Assembly: GCA_029582165.1 (NCBI GenBank)
Contig: CM055871.1
Location: forward strand, 4,719,501-4,783,500
Direction of reading: 5' to 3'
DNA length: 64,000 nt
Origin: Portulaca oleracea
Taxonomy: Eukaryota; Streptophyta; Magnoliopsida; Caryophyllales; Portulacaceae
The notes beneath the pieces were generated by a model. The model did not search any database. It had not been told where the DNA came from and worked only from the letters and a program-made list of their open reading frames with translations. Position 1 is the stretch's first letter. Every line of letters begins with the position of its first letter. This document shows positions 10,881-23,143 of this stretch, one piece after another. The position numbers and the translations under genes were made by a program.

Positions 10881-12454
10881 TAAAATACAATAAAAAAAGT
10901 TGCATTGGTATGAGCATAATTAAATGAAATTTTACCAACGTAATTACTTTTTCACAAATCGCTAATTTTACCAAACATTTTTCCTACAAGCAGTTAAGTC
11001 AAATAACTAATAAAAAAGCTAACATCTAATAGTTATTCTATACGACTAATAGTTGGTTGACAAATAGGACCTAAAAGCACCCAAACGCAACGCAACTTAC
11101 CGCAACTCTATCGTAACATAACGCAAATTACCATTACTTTTTAACTATTTTCACTGCAACTTAACGCAACGCAAACGCAAACGCAACGCAACGCACAAAA
11201 AAACGGTGTGGATCATGTTAGATGTAGTATTGACTTGTAAAATTTCAGCCTAGACATTTTTTAGTCCCTAAAAATAATTAAGAACAATAGAATATATTAG
11301 ATCGGAAAAGGATAATTGAATAGAAAGTTTAATATATTTAAAATCTCAATCTTAATCACTGAAGTAACATCTCATTAACATGGTAGAATGACGAATTATT
11401 TAGCTTCAATCAAATTAAATGCTTGTAGAATCTAAGAGGAAACTTTTAAGTTAAATTTTTCCTTTATATTTGTCAATTACAATAAACCATTCAAATTAAA
11501 TGACAATAAACCATAAAATTAATTTTGAACATTGAGTAATTTTAGATTGATTTGAATTTTCACAATAGATGAATTTTATATTGATATATATCATCACAAG
11601 AATATCATAAATAGATATGATTATCGTAAACTACTAAAACAGAACATATAGAGTTTATTCTCTTAATAAAACAACAACAACAAATGTTTGTAGCATGGAT
11701 TTCACTTTCACAAGCCAATTTTTTTGAGACAAGCATCACTATTTGCATTGAGCATGAGTACAAAAATATCTCTATTGTATTTGAAGGATTCATTACTCTC
11801 ACTTACACAAAGGTCTAATATAACTTTTGACTCATTCAAATCTTTGTTAGGTCAAGCTTTCAAATTTTTGTATTCATGCTAAATTAATACCTTTAAGATG
11901 ACTTGTGTTGTTATAGTCATACAATCTGAAGGTGACTGAAAAATGACTTATAATGGATGATTTTATCATCAAAGACATATGCATGCTAATGTTTGGTTGA
12001 AATTTGAAAGTTTAGCATAATTAATCCCAACACAAGATGACATACAGATAACATAATCCAAAGACAGGCCAATCAAATCAGATTGACATATAATGAGTCA
12101 CAAATCCAGAACATCTCACTTTCAAATCTTTTTTTTAAAAAAAAAAATCTTTGTAATTAGGATAATTTATTAATTGAGGAATCATTTCAACCACAAGCTT
12201 AAGTTATTGCTGATATTTCAAGGTTTAATTACAATTTTATATTTTAATACGTGTATTAACGCAAATATCCTTTGGATTTGAAGGGTGAATGTTGCAAAGA
12301 CCTCCTTAATCTTGTGCAACTAAACATGAGGTTGCGGAAATTCATATCTGAAACCTCTTATTCAATTTGACTCTAATATCGAAACCGTCACAATAAAAAA
12401 TTTAAACTAGTAGTTAAAAACCGAAGATTGTATACTTTCATTATTAACTAAGCA
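10881..12454. other. gene-free AT-rich DNA
   Basis: Bases 11085-11205 are rich in CGCAACGCAAC-like repeats reminiscent of the inside of the PIF-like MITE family, but no end could be fixed. The remainder shows no gene or clear element. Confidence 0.45.
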
Positions 12455-12660
12455 GAGATGTCTTTTGCTATTAATCATGTATTTAGGGAAGGTAATCGAG
12501 TGACATATCGGTTAGCAAAGTTTGGTCTGTCATCACGGTTTGTAATTTGTTGGCTCACTAATCTGCTATTAGATTTTTATTCTATTTTATTAGATGATTC
12601 CATTGGTAGAATTCTTGAGAAAAGGGCTACCGACATGTTTAATTTTGTTTTGATTAAAAA
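12455..12660 (+). pseudogene. LINE RNase H C-terminal scrap
   Basis: The frame contains INHVFREGNRVTYRLAKFGL, close to the I-HV-REGN-VAD-LAK-G block that ends the RNase H-like domain of plant LINEs. The essential Asp position is Tyr. Only this tail is preserved; no poly(A) or target repeat was found. Confidence 0.65.
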
Positions 12661-13362
12661 AACTGAAAAAGTAGAAGTGTGTGGTCTACAGTTATGAAAG
12701 TGGGATTCCATTTGTATGCTGATTGTGAGTTGAGATTGCAATCAATATTAATGCTTTTTTGGGCATTAAATATGAAAGGAAAAGCTAATATAAATGCTTG
12801 CATCTTTGGAGATGGATTGGAATTGCAAAGATTTATATATAATTTCCCTCTTAGATTGCTTTTATTGTGTCATCCCAAAAAGGCTTTCTTGGATTATTTT
12901 ACACAATAAATAAGAATGACTTTGCTTAGCTGGGTTAACCATCACTTTATCATCTTCCCTTTTACAAGTTAGGGAATGAAATAATTAATAAACTAAATTA
13001 TCAAAAAAAAAGTTTATAAACTAAAGGATGTCTCTTTATTTCAATGGGCTTCTATAATGTGTGCCCAACTGGCCAACTCAAACTCGAATAAGCTCATGTG
13101 AGATATGATCTTGAAAAAAATAATTTCTTAAAAATATCGAGTTAAAGTAATTAGTAATTAATTTCTCTTTATTATTTCCCAAGTGCATTTATTTAGCAAT
13201 TTTTAAAATTTTGAAGATTTTGCTAAGTCAAGATGTCGTACGTACTATAATGATGATTACTAGTACTATTTTTAAGTTATTTAGCAATTCTTCTCCAAGA
13301 TATTAGTAGTCTACCTCTCAATTCGTATGCTAGTGACATCGTTCAAAGCAAAATTTTTCTAG
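12661..13362. other. gap, nothing identified
   Basis: A further 76-residue frame at 12679-12909 has no recognisable motif. Confidence 0.45.
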
Positions 13363-13592
13363 ATCAATCAAGTCAATATTAAAAAAAAATGGACTGAAAC
13401 ACAAAGCGTCCTCGCAAATGGGAATTCAAGAAAGGGTTCCGCCATAAAGATGTAATGTAAGCACACCTTATCTTGTATTTTTGCAAATTCTACGAAAGTC
13501 TGCTTCTAAAACTCAAACCCATGACATCATGTTCACATGACAATAACTCAACTGTTGCACTAATACTCCCATTTATCAATCAAGTCAACGTT
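13363..13592 (-). mobile_element. tRNA-derived SINE (Au-like) with target duplication
   Basis: The SINE body, 13381-13574 on the minus strand, has a pol III B-box-like GGGTTTGAG segment, a GTTATTGTCATGTGA-type head, a central AAGRTAAGG...TTACATTACA block and a final T-run, which is the arrangement of plant Au SINEs. It is flanked by 18-bp direct repeats (13363-13380 and 13575-13592, differing at two positions). It is decayed compared with the family consensus as I know it. Confidence 0.75.
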
Positions 13593-14428
13593 AAATGTTA
13601 ATATTAAAATTTAATTAAATACTTACTTTTGTTCATAATCTACCCTCAAATTCACGATTGCCTGATTTCTTAATTATAGATAAATACTTACATTTCATTG
13701 TGTTAATTAATTACTCAATTTTTTTCTGCCCCAAAAACTAAAAAATAAGTAATTGTCCTCAAACTACATTCTTGCATGAGTACGTCTAACCTTATCACGA
13801 GACCACTCTTATAAATGAAATTTTTTATATTTTATTATGGTTAATAATTAATATTAGAATAATTTTTAATATAAATATAATTAATAATTTATTAAGGTAT
13901 AATTTTTATCAAAGTCACCTCAAATAAATTAATAATCACTCCTATATTCATAAAATGTCACCACAAAATTATATATTTATAATAAATTTATGATAAAATG
14001 GTTTCACATAAATTTATTGTTTTTTCTATAAAACTTTACAAACTTCTTTTTGTTAAATAACAAATGAGACATTACTTTCCACATCTCATTATCTTATTAC
14101 TTTTAAGATTATAAAAGAATCAATACTTTCCAAAGCCAACATGTGTAAAGAAAAGTAGTACGACTTAGACTACCCTTTAATAGTTGTGACTTGTGATCAC
14201 AAAAAATAAAACTTTTAATAGTCTATCTATGGATTCTCAATAAACTTTACCAAGAAAATGTAGACATAAAAACATAACAAAATTAAAGAATCAAACGTGT
14301 CCAATATTTCTTTTCAGACTCGCAATCGAGGAAAGCATCTCAACAAAAAGTAGCTTAAGAACTTTCATTAACTAAAAAAGTAGCTTGAGAATTCACTTTG
14401 ATAATTCTGACAAAGTAATGAATCTATA
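13593..14428. other. AT-rich gap
   Basis: No gene or clear element seen. Blocks near 13800-14010 resemble 4290-4560 (AT-rich with a TCACATAAATTTAT motif), so this is probably a dispersed repeat. Confidence 0.4.
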
Positions 14429-14431
14429 TAA

Positions 14432-14702
14432 AGCCCTTTTTTTTATATAGTTAGTTGCGGTGTGATAATGGTGCGGTGCAGTGGAATTTGAAAAAGTGTC
14501 GTGAATTGTGGTGAAAATTATGATAAGTGGGGTAGGTGGGGAGAGAGAATGTGAAAAGTAAATGAGAGAAATGATGAAAGAGAAAAAATAAAGAGATATA
14601 TTGGTAATGATTGTGATATGGAGTAGCAAAGTGTGGTAGAAATTGAAGAGTTGCTGTACAGTGTGATACCCCACCGCAATCTACCGCATAATATAACGAG
14701 GC
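14432..14702. mobile_element. PIF/Harbinger-like MITE, copy A of a tandem pair
   Basis: It is flanked by TAA (14429-14431 and 14703-14705). Its interior is GCGGTGTG/GTGGTGAAA-rich, and it ends ACCGCA...GAGGCC. It belongs to the GGCCCTGTTCTTTT family. Confidence 0.75.
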
Positions 14703-14705
14703 CTA

Positions 14706-14952
14706 AGGCTATGTTCTTTTCTGCGTTTGGCAAACTGCGGTGCCACAACATACCGCAATTTGCCACAACCCACCACACTTTACCCACAGATTATTACTTT
14801 CTCTCTCCTCACTTTTCTCCTCTACTTTTTACATTTTCTCTGTTCACCTACCCCACATACCAATAATCCGCCACAATTACATCACAACCCGCCACAATTT
14901 CACCACACCATACCGTGCCATACCGCAAAATACCGCAAAAAAGAACAGGGCC
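14706..14952. mobile_element. PIF/Harbinger-like MITE, copy B of a tandem pair
   Basis: It begins GGCTATGTTCTTTTCTGCG and ends CCGCAAAAAAGAACAGGGCC, forming clear terminal inverted repeats. It is flanked by TAA on both sides and shares the left TAA with copy A. Confidence 0.85.
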
Positions 14953-14955
14953 TAA

Positions 14956-15449
14956 ATAGTTTTGAATCGTCAAAAACGTAACTTATAAATAAAATTATAT
15001 TAAAACTAAGACGAGTTTTAAAATAAAATAAAATAAAATAAGAATTAAGATAAGTTAGAACACTCAAGCATAAAATATAAATTTACTATGACATTTAATA
15101 TGGAAAAAAAATCAAACTAGATAAAAAAAAAAAATCAATATTTGAAATATTACTGTAGTGTCTGAAATATAATAAAATAACTATAGAAAAATGTTGTAAT
15201 GTTAGTGTTATTTTTAGCATACACATATTTATTTTAGTGATTTAACTTTCGATCTATGTAAAAATTTGACTCTATATATAGTAATATGGATAAATATAAT
15301 TTTTTTAAGGAAAAAGTCATTTCACTCATACTTAGTTATCTAAGTCTTTATTTACTCATATGCTTATACATGAAAAATTATTAACATGTAAACTAATAAA
15401 AAGCCAGTTCACTCATACTAAGTTATCTTACAGTATAATTTGAAATAAT
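14956..15449. other. AT-rich gap
   Basis: Nothing recognised; strongly AT-rich with A-runs. Confidence 0.5.
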
Positions 15450-15452
15450 TAA

Positions 15453-15687
15453 GGTCCTGTTCTTTTCTGCGGTATTTTGCGATGTGGTGTGGTGAGGTGT
15501 GGTGGGGTATGGTGGAATTGTGGTAGATTATTGGTATGTGGGGTAAGTGAGGAGAGAGAATGTAAAAAGTAGAGGAGAAAAGTGAGGAGAGAGAAAAGTG
15601 AGGAGAGAGAAAAGTAATGATTTGTGGTAAAGTGTGCTGAGTTGTGTCAAACTGTGGTACCGCAGTTTGCCGCAGAAAAAACAGGGC
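15453..15687. mobile_element. PIF/Harbinger-like MITE
   Basis: The left end is GGTCCTGTTCTTTTCTGCGG and the right end is CCGCAGAAAAAACAGGGC. The interior is the same GTGGTG/GAGGAGAGAG-rich sequence as copy B, in the opposite orientation. TAA precedes the left end. Confidence 0.85.
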
Positions 15688-16161
15688 AATATGATCTAAG
15701 TCTTGCCACAAAAGAAAAAAAAAAGAAAGAAGAAAGTTCTTTCCAAATTCATTCTGAGATTTAAAAAATTAAGCCTTGTTGTAGAAAAATGAAAAAGAAA
15801 GTTGAAATAAAAAGTTCTATTCAAATTAATTAGAAATTGAAACTTTGGAATGTATGATCAAGACTACTTTGTTGATCCTCTCATGGAAGAAACAAGGGCA
15901 TGTGGTCTTTGGACTGTTGGAGGCAAAAGCTCACGGGTTCACAAAGTTAAGAAACCTATGGATCGACTCAAGAAGATAGATTGCCAAAATAATATTAGCT
16001 CTTCTTTTGACTTCTATTAATCTTATTTTGAGTAGGAAAATGATACATAATTTTCAATTAAGATGGTTAATAAATATCTTGAATTGACCATAATTCATAT
16101 TTTTGTAACTTTTATTTACAGACATTATCGATAACTGCTTCAAGTATCACTGACTAGTTAG
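15688..16161. other. gap with one weak coding-like stretch
   Basis: Bases 15850-15995 look less random than their surroundings, but no domain could be recognised and the frame closes quickly. Confidence 0.35.
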
Positions 16162-16363
16162 TGTGCCACAAATCACCACGAGTCTTTCAACGTGCATTGT
16201 CTTCGCTCACACGTTACTTGGGAAAACTTTTCATGAGGTCACCCATCCTGGGTATAGTCTCAGCGAAGCACGTTTAACTGAGAAGTTTCAAATAGATGAA
16301 CTACCTTTAAAAAAGGTGTACTTTGATAATATAAGTAGTCATTTTAATCCCTTTTAAGCCACA
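16162..16363 (-). mobile_element. Cassandra-type TRIM solo LTR (5S rRNA-derived promoter)
   Basis: On the minus strand it contains TTAAACGTGCTTCGCTGAGA and GGATGGGTGACCTC, which match the internal-promoter part of plant 5S rRNA carried by Cassandra LTRs. The ends are TGTGGC...GCCACA-like, about 202 bp apart. No matching 5-bp target repeat was found. It is similar along its length to the copy at 58629-58818. Confidence 0.78.
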
Positions 16364-16725
16364 TTTTTATTGTTTGATTGTTCCTTTTTTATTTTACTAA
16401 AAGGGTGGAACTTGAGAAGCTCATGAGATTGTCCATTAGCAACTGTGGTACTTGTCCAAAGAAACTTGGATCATGCCAACAATTATACCGGACACAATAA
16501 TAATTGAAGTATAGAATGATTAATAGTGTTATCTTCAAAGAAAACTTAACATAATACCTCTCCCTATTTTTAATAAAAAAATAAAAAGTGAAGCAGAGCC
16601 TTGTCAACGCTTGATTTTAGGCCGAATTAGTACCTATAAAAAAAAAATTTAAGGATTACCCACCAACAATCTTCTGACATAATAAGACTAATTAATTAAT
16701 TAATTAATTATAACAGTTAGGTTAT
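16364..16725. other. AT-rich gap
   Basis: Nothing recognised; a short (TTAA)n run lies near 16690-16710. Confidence 0.5.
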
Positions 16726-16728
16726 TTA

Positions 16729-16997
16729 GGCCCGTTCTTTTATGCGGTGTGGTTACAGTGCAGTTGGTTGCAGTGTGTGGAATGTAGAGAGTTGTGGTAG
16801 ATTGTGGAAGTTGTGGTAAAAATAATGGAAAGTGGGTGGAAATAAAGTGAAATTTTTTTAATTTATTGAATTTTTTTTTTGAATTTTAATAAAAAAAAGA
16901 AATGAAAAGTTATGGTGAATTGTGATAGAATATGAAAACTCATGGTGCAGTGCGGTGCGAAACTAAACTGCAACTAACCACATAAAAGAACATGACC
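16729..16997. mobile_element. PIF/Harbinger-like MITE
   Basis: Left end GGCCCGTTCTTTTATGCGG, right end CCACATAAAAGAACATGACC, flanked by TTA on both sides. Interior GTGGTAGATTGTGG-type sequence matches the other copies. Confidence 0.88.
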
Positions 16998-17023
16998 TTA
17001 TATTATTCTGATATAGCCAATAG

Positions 17024-17625
17024 TAGGGGTGGCCATCTCAAACCTAAACCGAAATGTGAACCGCAAAACCGGTAAAACCAAATCGTAAAAGCGCTTTGAC
17101 CGGTTTAGGTTTAGGTTTTGGATTTTTCAAAAATGGTTAACCACGGTTAACCGATTTTAACCTTTAAAAAAAAAAAAAGCTACTGACTGAGTGACTGCTT
17201 CTGCCTTATCTCATATCTGTGACTGACTTCAAATAGAATTTGTGGATTTAATTTTTTTATTTTCTTAGTAATGTTAAGCGGGAAATCGAAAAAACCCTAA
17301 TTCTCTCAAGTGTGTTGCTGGGCCTTGCTGGCTTGCTGCGTGCCTCACTTCCTCATAACAAATTAATAATGACATAACTCTCATAGTCTTTAGCAATTGT
17401 TTATTGTAAATTTCCATTGAAGCGTAAACCGTATATAGAATAGAATGCGGACCGAACCGTGTAAATTTCGATTTGATTTAAGTTTCTTGATTTTAAATAT
17501 GACTAACTTTTTTCAAATAGCGGTTTCGAGGTTTGGTTTAGGTTTCCGAAATCCAAAAACCTCAAAAGCGGTTAACCTCATTGCGGTTAATCGCGGTTGA
17601 GGTTAACCGATTTTGGCCACCCCTA
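17024..17625. mobile_element. hAT-type MITE (TAGGGGTGG family), copy 1
   Basis: Terminal inverted repeats TAGGGGTGGCCA / TGGCCACCCCTA; perfect 8-bp target duplication GCCAATAG (17016-17023 and 17626-17633). The interior is full of AACCGCGGTTAACC-like inverted motifs. Confidence 0.93.
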
Positions 17626-17633
17626 GCCAATAG

Positions 17634-18349
17634 CATATTCCCATGTCCTATGCTCATGGGGTTGCAGTATGACTATCATTGTCAAAAAAGCTAAAAGCAA
17701 GTAATCCACACATATCTTCATTTGTTAATTTTTTTTTTATTGAAAGGTCCCCATATACGTTGCAAAAACTCATGCAAATATAATGAAATGCAAAAATCCC
17801 ATTTTGCTTTCAGCTTAGGTGTTGAACAAATATGACATCCAACCCCACTTTTACTTGCCACTTAACACTTATCTATCAATCACCACAACTATGTTTTTGT
17901 CTAATTTCAGTGAAAATGACCAAAACTTTCATTTTCATGGTATGGGGAAAAGGGTTCTTGTTCTTTTCTTCAAGGGGATATGTGATGAATAATGTATGAT
18001 GAATGCACCTTTTCTTTTCATTTCTCTTTTTGTTTTTTTGTATGTTTCTTAATTATTACCTGGTTTTCCACTAATTATTTAAACTTTTAACCTTTTTGTT
18101 TGACATTTTCTCAGCATGGTATTGGAAATGGAGTCATCATAAACAACCACAAGTCATGCATCCACCTCAGCTCAACGTAGTTGGAGTTTGAGTAAAAGTT
18201 TGGTGGTTTCGTACATAATCAACCAAACAACATTCTTCTGGAACCTAGAATTAAGTTTTACTTATATTATCATAAATCATAAACAGTGGTTTAGGTCTTT
18301 TTATAAGGCTAATTTAATCAAACATATACTCAAAAATATCGTAATGTTA
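17634..18349. other. gap, nothing identified
   Basis: No coding signal or element boundary seen. Confidence 0.5.
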
Positions 18350-18351
18350 TA

Positions 18352-18623
18352 CTCCTTTGGTCCCTTTTTAAGTGTAAAAAAAAAAATTAATTTTACAAAA
18401 TTGATGTGTCTTGAAAATAGAGTAAAAAAAATTATGTGTGGATAAATATACTCCTCATTAAGAGAAAGAGAGGAATAAAGGAGAATTTTAAAAGGTAAAA
18501 TAAAAATCTCATTCATAAAATTAAGGATAATATGAGTATTTTAATTATTAAAAATGTAAAATTGATAAATAAAAAGGCACAATGTAGTTAGGAAAATTGA
18601 CACTCATTAAGAGACGGAGGGAG
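18352..18623. mobile_element. Stowaway MITE, family 1
   Basis: Ends CTCCTTTGGTCCC and GACGGAGGGAG, flanked by TA dinucleotides. It is the inverted counterpart of the copy at 20512-20774. Confidence 0.85.
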
Positions 18624-18625
18624 TA

Positions 18626-19281
18626 ATTTGTGACTCCTTTAAAAAAAATGACCTTAGATTTTGATTCAAATTCAAGAGACAAAATCACAAAGAATATGAA
18701 TAAATTCAAAGACCATCTATTACATAATTTTTCTAGTGATGATATCATTTCTAAGTATTTGTCTTACTGTTAAATTAATATCTAATAATTAGTTTTAGCA
18801 CTTAATTTTTTATATTTATATTAGTTATCTATCATAATTGATAACGAATACAAAGAACTCCCCATTAAATCCACCGTCACTGTCCCCTTTTCTCAGTTAT
18901 TTCAATTATCAATTATGATTTATATAAATAGATACACATGATAGTATGATACCCTAGTCAAATTAAACACATTTGTTAGATGTATTTATGCATATTAATT
19001 GGCTGTACGTTGTTTATATTACTTTATTTTTAGCCATATTTTCCATTGATTGTTTTAATATCATGCTGTTAGACTTTGAATTTTACCATAATAACAATCG
19101 GATAAAAAAATTAGGTCTTTTCTAAAACTTAATTTGCAATACTATACTTTTGTATACAGATACAAGATACAAGGTAACACTTAAAATATGTCTTAAGTGC
19201 ATAAATGTATTGACTCTTATTATTTTTGTTTTTTTATTAACAAATGACAAAAAAAAGGAGCAAAAATCATTGTAAAACATA
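18626..19281. other. AT-rich gap
   Basis: Nothing recognised. Confidence 0.5.
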
Positions 19282-19284
19282 ATG

Positions 19285-19548
19285 GTGGTTCTTTTATTAT
19301 ATGCATGGTGGTCTGGTTGGTTGCGGTTCCACACTGCATCACAATTTTTCATTTTCTACTACAATCCACCACAACTTACCACAATCTACCATTTCAATTT
19401 CAATTTATCTTTTTATTAAAAGTTATCAATTAAAATTTCAAATATACCAACCCACTTACAATTATTTACACCATAACATTCCATAATTCACCACAATTTT
19501 CCCTAACTCACCACAATTTGTAATCAACTGTATAAAAGAACAAGAAAT
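19285..19548. mobile_element. PIF/Harbinger-like MITE, diverged copy
   Basis: Left end GTGGTTCTTTTATTATATGC, right end CTGTATAAAAGAACAAG, with the family's CCACAATTTxCCA-rich interior. Target duplication not clear. Confidence 0.65.
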
Positions 19549-19805
19549 ATAAATATGTTAATTAAAATTTACACATATCCAACAAAGACAGAGAAAAGAG
19601 AGAGACCTAACTCAAATTAAACTTTGCTTGTGGATATAGAGTACATAATGCTTTGTGGGGGTAAGGTAGACGTAAGACCAAAACATGAACAAATTCAAAA
19701 GCTAGAAACCCAATCCCAAATTCCCAATGCATGATCATATATTCATATTCATGATGCATGGCAACTGGCCATAATCTTGCTTTTTAACATTTTTCCTAAA
19801 AGTTA

Positions 19806-20062
19806 CTCCCTCCGTTCCAAATTAACTGGCGTCTTTGGAAATTATGCAGTCAAATTTATAGAATTTTGACCATAAATTTTTCAATATATATAATGACTTG
19901 TTATATAAAATTACTATCATTAGATTTGTAACGAAAAATACTATCATAAAAATATAATATTGCAATTGTTAATAAAATATTATTTAAGAAATTATCAATC
20001 AAAGAGTGATATTGGAGACCATGATAGTCAACAAAATGACACTTAATATAGAATGGAGGGAG
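19806..20062. mobile_element. Stowaway MITE, family 2
   Basis: Ends CTCCCTCCGTTCC and GAATGGAGGGAG, flanked by TA. The interior (TTTGGAAATTATGCAGTCAA and so on) is nearly the same as the copy in the phosphopantetheinyl transferase gene intron at 47415-47670. Confidence 0.92.
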
Positions 20063-20064
20063 TA

Positions 20065-20509
20065 ATAATTAATCTACGTAGGGGTCAGAAAAGCAATAAG
20101 CAGCTACTTGGTTGTCATTGTAATTATAATAATAATAATAATATTAAGAGTATTGGAAACAAACGTAGGGTGATCAATACAAACAAATGACTGTGTTTGG
20201 TTGTGTCTGACTCTCTGTAAACTATTGCCCTATAAAGTTAATAAGCTACGTACGGTCAGAGGCCACTAAATAAAGATTTTTGCACGATTGTTTTTGCAGT
20301 GTCATTTATTGAATATTCGTGATTCCTTGATTCTAATTAGTACGGCCTTCTTTCTATATTATTTGTCCATTTTATTAAAATTTAGAAAATCAATAAAATA
20401 GATTAGTATCGTATTATATGAAAAGTCGTGAAATATTAGTAAATTGCATAGACATATTTCTCTTTTTTACTTTTTCTATTTTTATATGAGAAAAATTAAT
20501 AAAAAAATG
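20065..20509. other. AT-rich gap
   Basis: Contains a short (TAA)n run near 20127-20142; otherwise nothing recognised. Confidence 0.5.
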
Positions 20510-20511
20510 TA

Positions 20512-20774
20512 CTTCTTCGTTCCTTAATGAGTGTTAATTTTTCTAACTACCTTATCCTTTTTATTGATTAATTTTACATTTTCAATAATTAAAATACCCA
20601 TATTACCCTTAATTAACAAATGATATTTTTATTTTACCTTTTAAATTCTTCTTTATTCCTCTTTTCCTTTAATGAGGGCTACATTTGTTTATACATAATT
20701 TTTTCGCTCTATTTTCAAGATGCATTAGTTTTGTAAAGTTAGTTTATTTGACACTTAAAAAGGGACAGAGGGAG
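20512..20774. mobile_element. Stowaway MITE, family 1, opposite orientation
   Basis: Ends CTTCTTCGTTCC and GGGACAGAGGGAG with flanking TA. It aligns throughout with the reverse complement of 18352-18623. Confidence 0.85.
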
Positions 20775-20776
20775 TA

Positions 20777-21298
20777 GTTAGTTGGAAAAAGTTACATTGG
20801 AATTATAAAATGACAAGTATTAAATATTATATTTTTATGATACTATTTTCCATTACAAATCTAATGGTAGTAATTTTATTCAGCAAACCATTACATATAT
20901 CGAGAAATTTATGGTCAAAATTTTATAAATTTGATGACACAATATAATTTCATTTGGTAGGCTCCAAACTTTTGCATATTCCAAGTTATCGACCACTTTA
21001 CAAAATATTTCAAATGGTAGGCTTATTTTGAAAATTATTCTAAATGATACACTTATGTTGAACAATTTAGATATTATTTCAAGTTGTCCACCACTTTAGA
21101 AATTATTCTAAGTGAGTCGAGTATGAGATTAAAAGGGTGAGCTGAGTGAGATTGAGATATGATGAGATTTTTGTGAGTAGTATAAAAAGAAGCTCACTAG
21201 ATGGAACAATTTTTAAATAAAGTGATTGATAATTTAGAATTGACAAAAATTGGAGACTACCAAATAATATTTCCCAAAATAATCATATGAAAAAAAGC
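20777..21298. other. gap with a Stowaway family 2 fragment
   Basis: Bases 20790-20940 resemble the reverse complement of the family 2 interior (TTACAAATCTAATGGTAGTA). The remainder is unassigned. Confidence 0.5.
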
Positions 21299-21693
21299 AA
21301 AAAACGACTAAAGAGGTCTCATATTTTAGTGTAATAATTTTAATGGCCCTATTTTATGATAAATAATTGTTGGGTGACATTATTTTTGATGTAAATATTT
21401 AGGGGTGACATTCCGGCCAATTTCCGGCCAAAAATGACACAAAGCGGTAGATTTTATGTTTAGGCGTGTTTTAAATTAAAGTCTATACTTAATTCTAACA
21501 TATATAAGTAAATTTGTTAACAAACACGCCTGAACATAAAAACCCACTATTTCGTGTCCTTTTTGGCCGGAAATTGACCGGAATGTCACATCTAAATATT
21601 TACATCAAAAATAATGTCACCCAATAATTATTTATCATAAAATAGGGCCCTTAAATTATTACACCAAAATATAAGTTCCATTTAATCGTTTTT
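21299..21693. mobile_element. fold-back MITE with arms of about 185 bp
   Basis: The two halves are long inverted repeats, including TTATGATAAATAATT, GTGACATTATTTTTGATGTA and GGCCGGAAATTG-type blocks, separated by a short AT-rich loop near 21500. The outer ends are A/T runs and the edges are approximate. It may be a Mutator-type MITE; target duplication (GAAAAAA-like on both sides) is only suggestive. Confidence 0.7.
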
Positions 21694-22080
21694 TTTTTTG
21701 TGAAAAAAGTGCTAATTAACTAGACTAGCTGATGGTCCACGACGGTGGGCTTAAATGTTGTAGTCCTACTATTCCTACTTGCTTGTATGGCTAGGGTAAC
21801 GTGGGGGTTGGGCTTGATTAGCGAGTCCATTAGAAAGCCAAATCACAATGTAAGGCTGGGAGCCCTCTTTTAAGCGGAAAATTTATATATACGTCTCTTC
21901 AGATTTACGATGTTTATAAATTTATTCCTAATGTTCTTGAGTTAATATTTTTATCCATCTTAAATTTTTGAATCAATTCTCATTCATCTAATTTTTTGAT
22001 AAATTTAGTAATTTTTTGGTGAATGTCTAATATGTGATGAAATTTATTTGCTTAGATTATTGTCATTTAAGCAAATAAAT
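21694..22080. other. gap, nothing identified
   Basis: No element or gene seen up to the poly(T) at the LINE 3' end. Confidence 0.5.
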
Positions 22081-22122
22081 TTTTCTTTTTTAAGGAAAAC
22101 GCGCCCAACGAGCAACTAACTT

Positions 22123-23120
22123 TTATTCATCATGCATAAAACGGTATATATCGTCTCGGGCCAAGGCTAATGATGCCTCAGGACCCTCCTCCAACCAAAT
22201 TCGGGTAGCCGAATCATAGGGTTGTAGGTGAGCAAGGGAATGTGCAACACGATTCCCCGCTCGAAGAATGTGACTCCACGAAACGAAAGAAAAACGCAAG
22301 ACTAGATTAAGAATATCTTCAACCACCATGCCGATCATATTGCTTGCCTTGAACCCGGACTTCAGCTTGTTCATAAGGGGGAGGCAATCGCCTTCCACAA
22401 TAAGAGAACGGAACCCCACCTCCCAGGCCGTGAGCATGCCAAAGAGACATGCTTCGGCTTCTTCCAACTCAGCAGATGAGAACCCTTGTTGTTGTTTTAC
22501 TCTCGCTGCAACCACAGCCCCCTCATGATCTCGAACAACAAAACCCCAACCACGACCCCAATCACCAAGTTTGCCTGCGTCAAAATTTAACTTCCAAGTC
22601 CCGGTGTTGGGTGGAGACCAAGTGGAATTAAAAGAGGGCTTGACTGTTTGAGAAAAAGGAGGCAACGATTGGTAGTCCAATAACAGCTCCTGGGCTTTTG
22701 AAACCAAGAACGTTGGATTAGATCGAGTATTTTTGATGAGTAGACGGTTCCGAGCATTCCAACATTGCCACGCTATCGTAATGAACCAGGCTCGGTCTTC
22801 TTCCTGCAGCTTAACGAAAGCTTGAAACACAGTGTCAAGGGCGGTTGGGTAGTGGACATCCCAAAGGGAGATATCAATGTCGCTTACTTCCCAGATTTCC
22901 CGCGCCGGTGGACAATGATATATACTGTGACAGTTCGTTTCCACTTCGTAGCCACAAATGTGACATCTCTTTTTAGCTTGTTTAATCCTCCTATGAATAG
23001 CATCCGCTGACGGAAGGATACCCCGACAAAGTCTCCATCCAAACGATCGGATACGGGGAGGAATAGGTAACTTTCAGAGTTTACCCCAAAGAGATTTACC
23101 CGGATTATTGTTGCTTAATG
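22123..23120 (-). pseudogene. LINE zf-RVT and RNase H-like domain
   Basis: From about 23120 downward: SLWGKL, a stop, then PIPPRIRSFGWRLCRGILP and the zinc knuckle CHICGYE...CHSIYHC. The frame then stays open for 273 residues to 22123. The RNase H-like domain has its acidic residues in place: LNFDAG (first Asp), EEAEA (Glu), VEGDCLPL (second Asp), then SHILRAGNRVAHSLA. The frame has no ATG at its start in this part. It is the 3' half of the LINE ORF2 and is only mildly decayed. Confidence 0.88.
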
Positions 23121-23143
23121 CTTTGTGCGCCCAGTCACATCTT

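Noticed and set aside
15840..16010. Coding-like stretch near the Cassandra LTR
   Set aside because: Two frames look partly protein-like but both stop quickly and no family is recognised.
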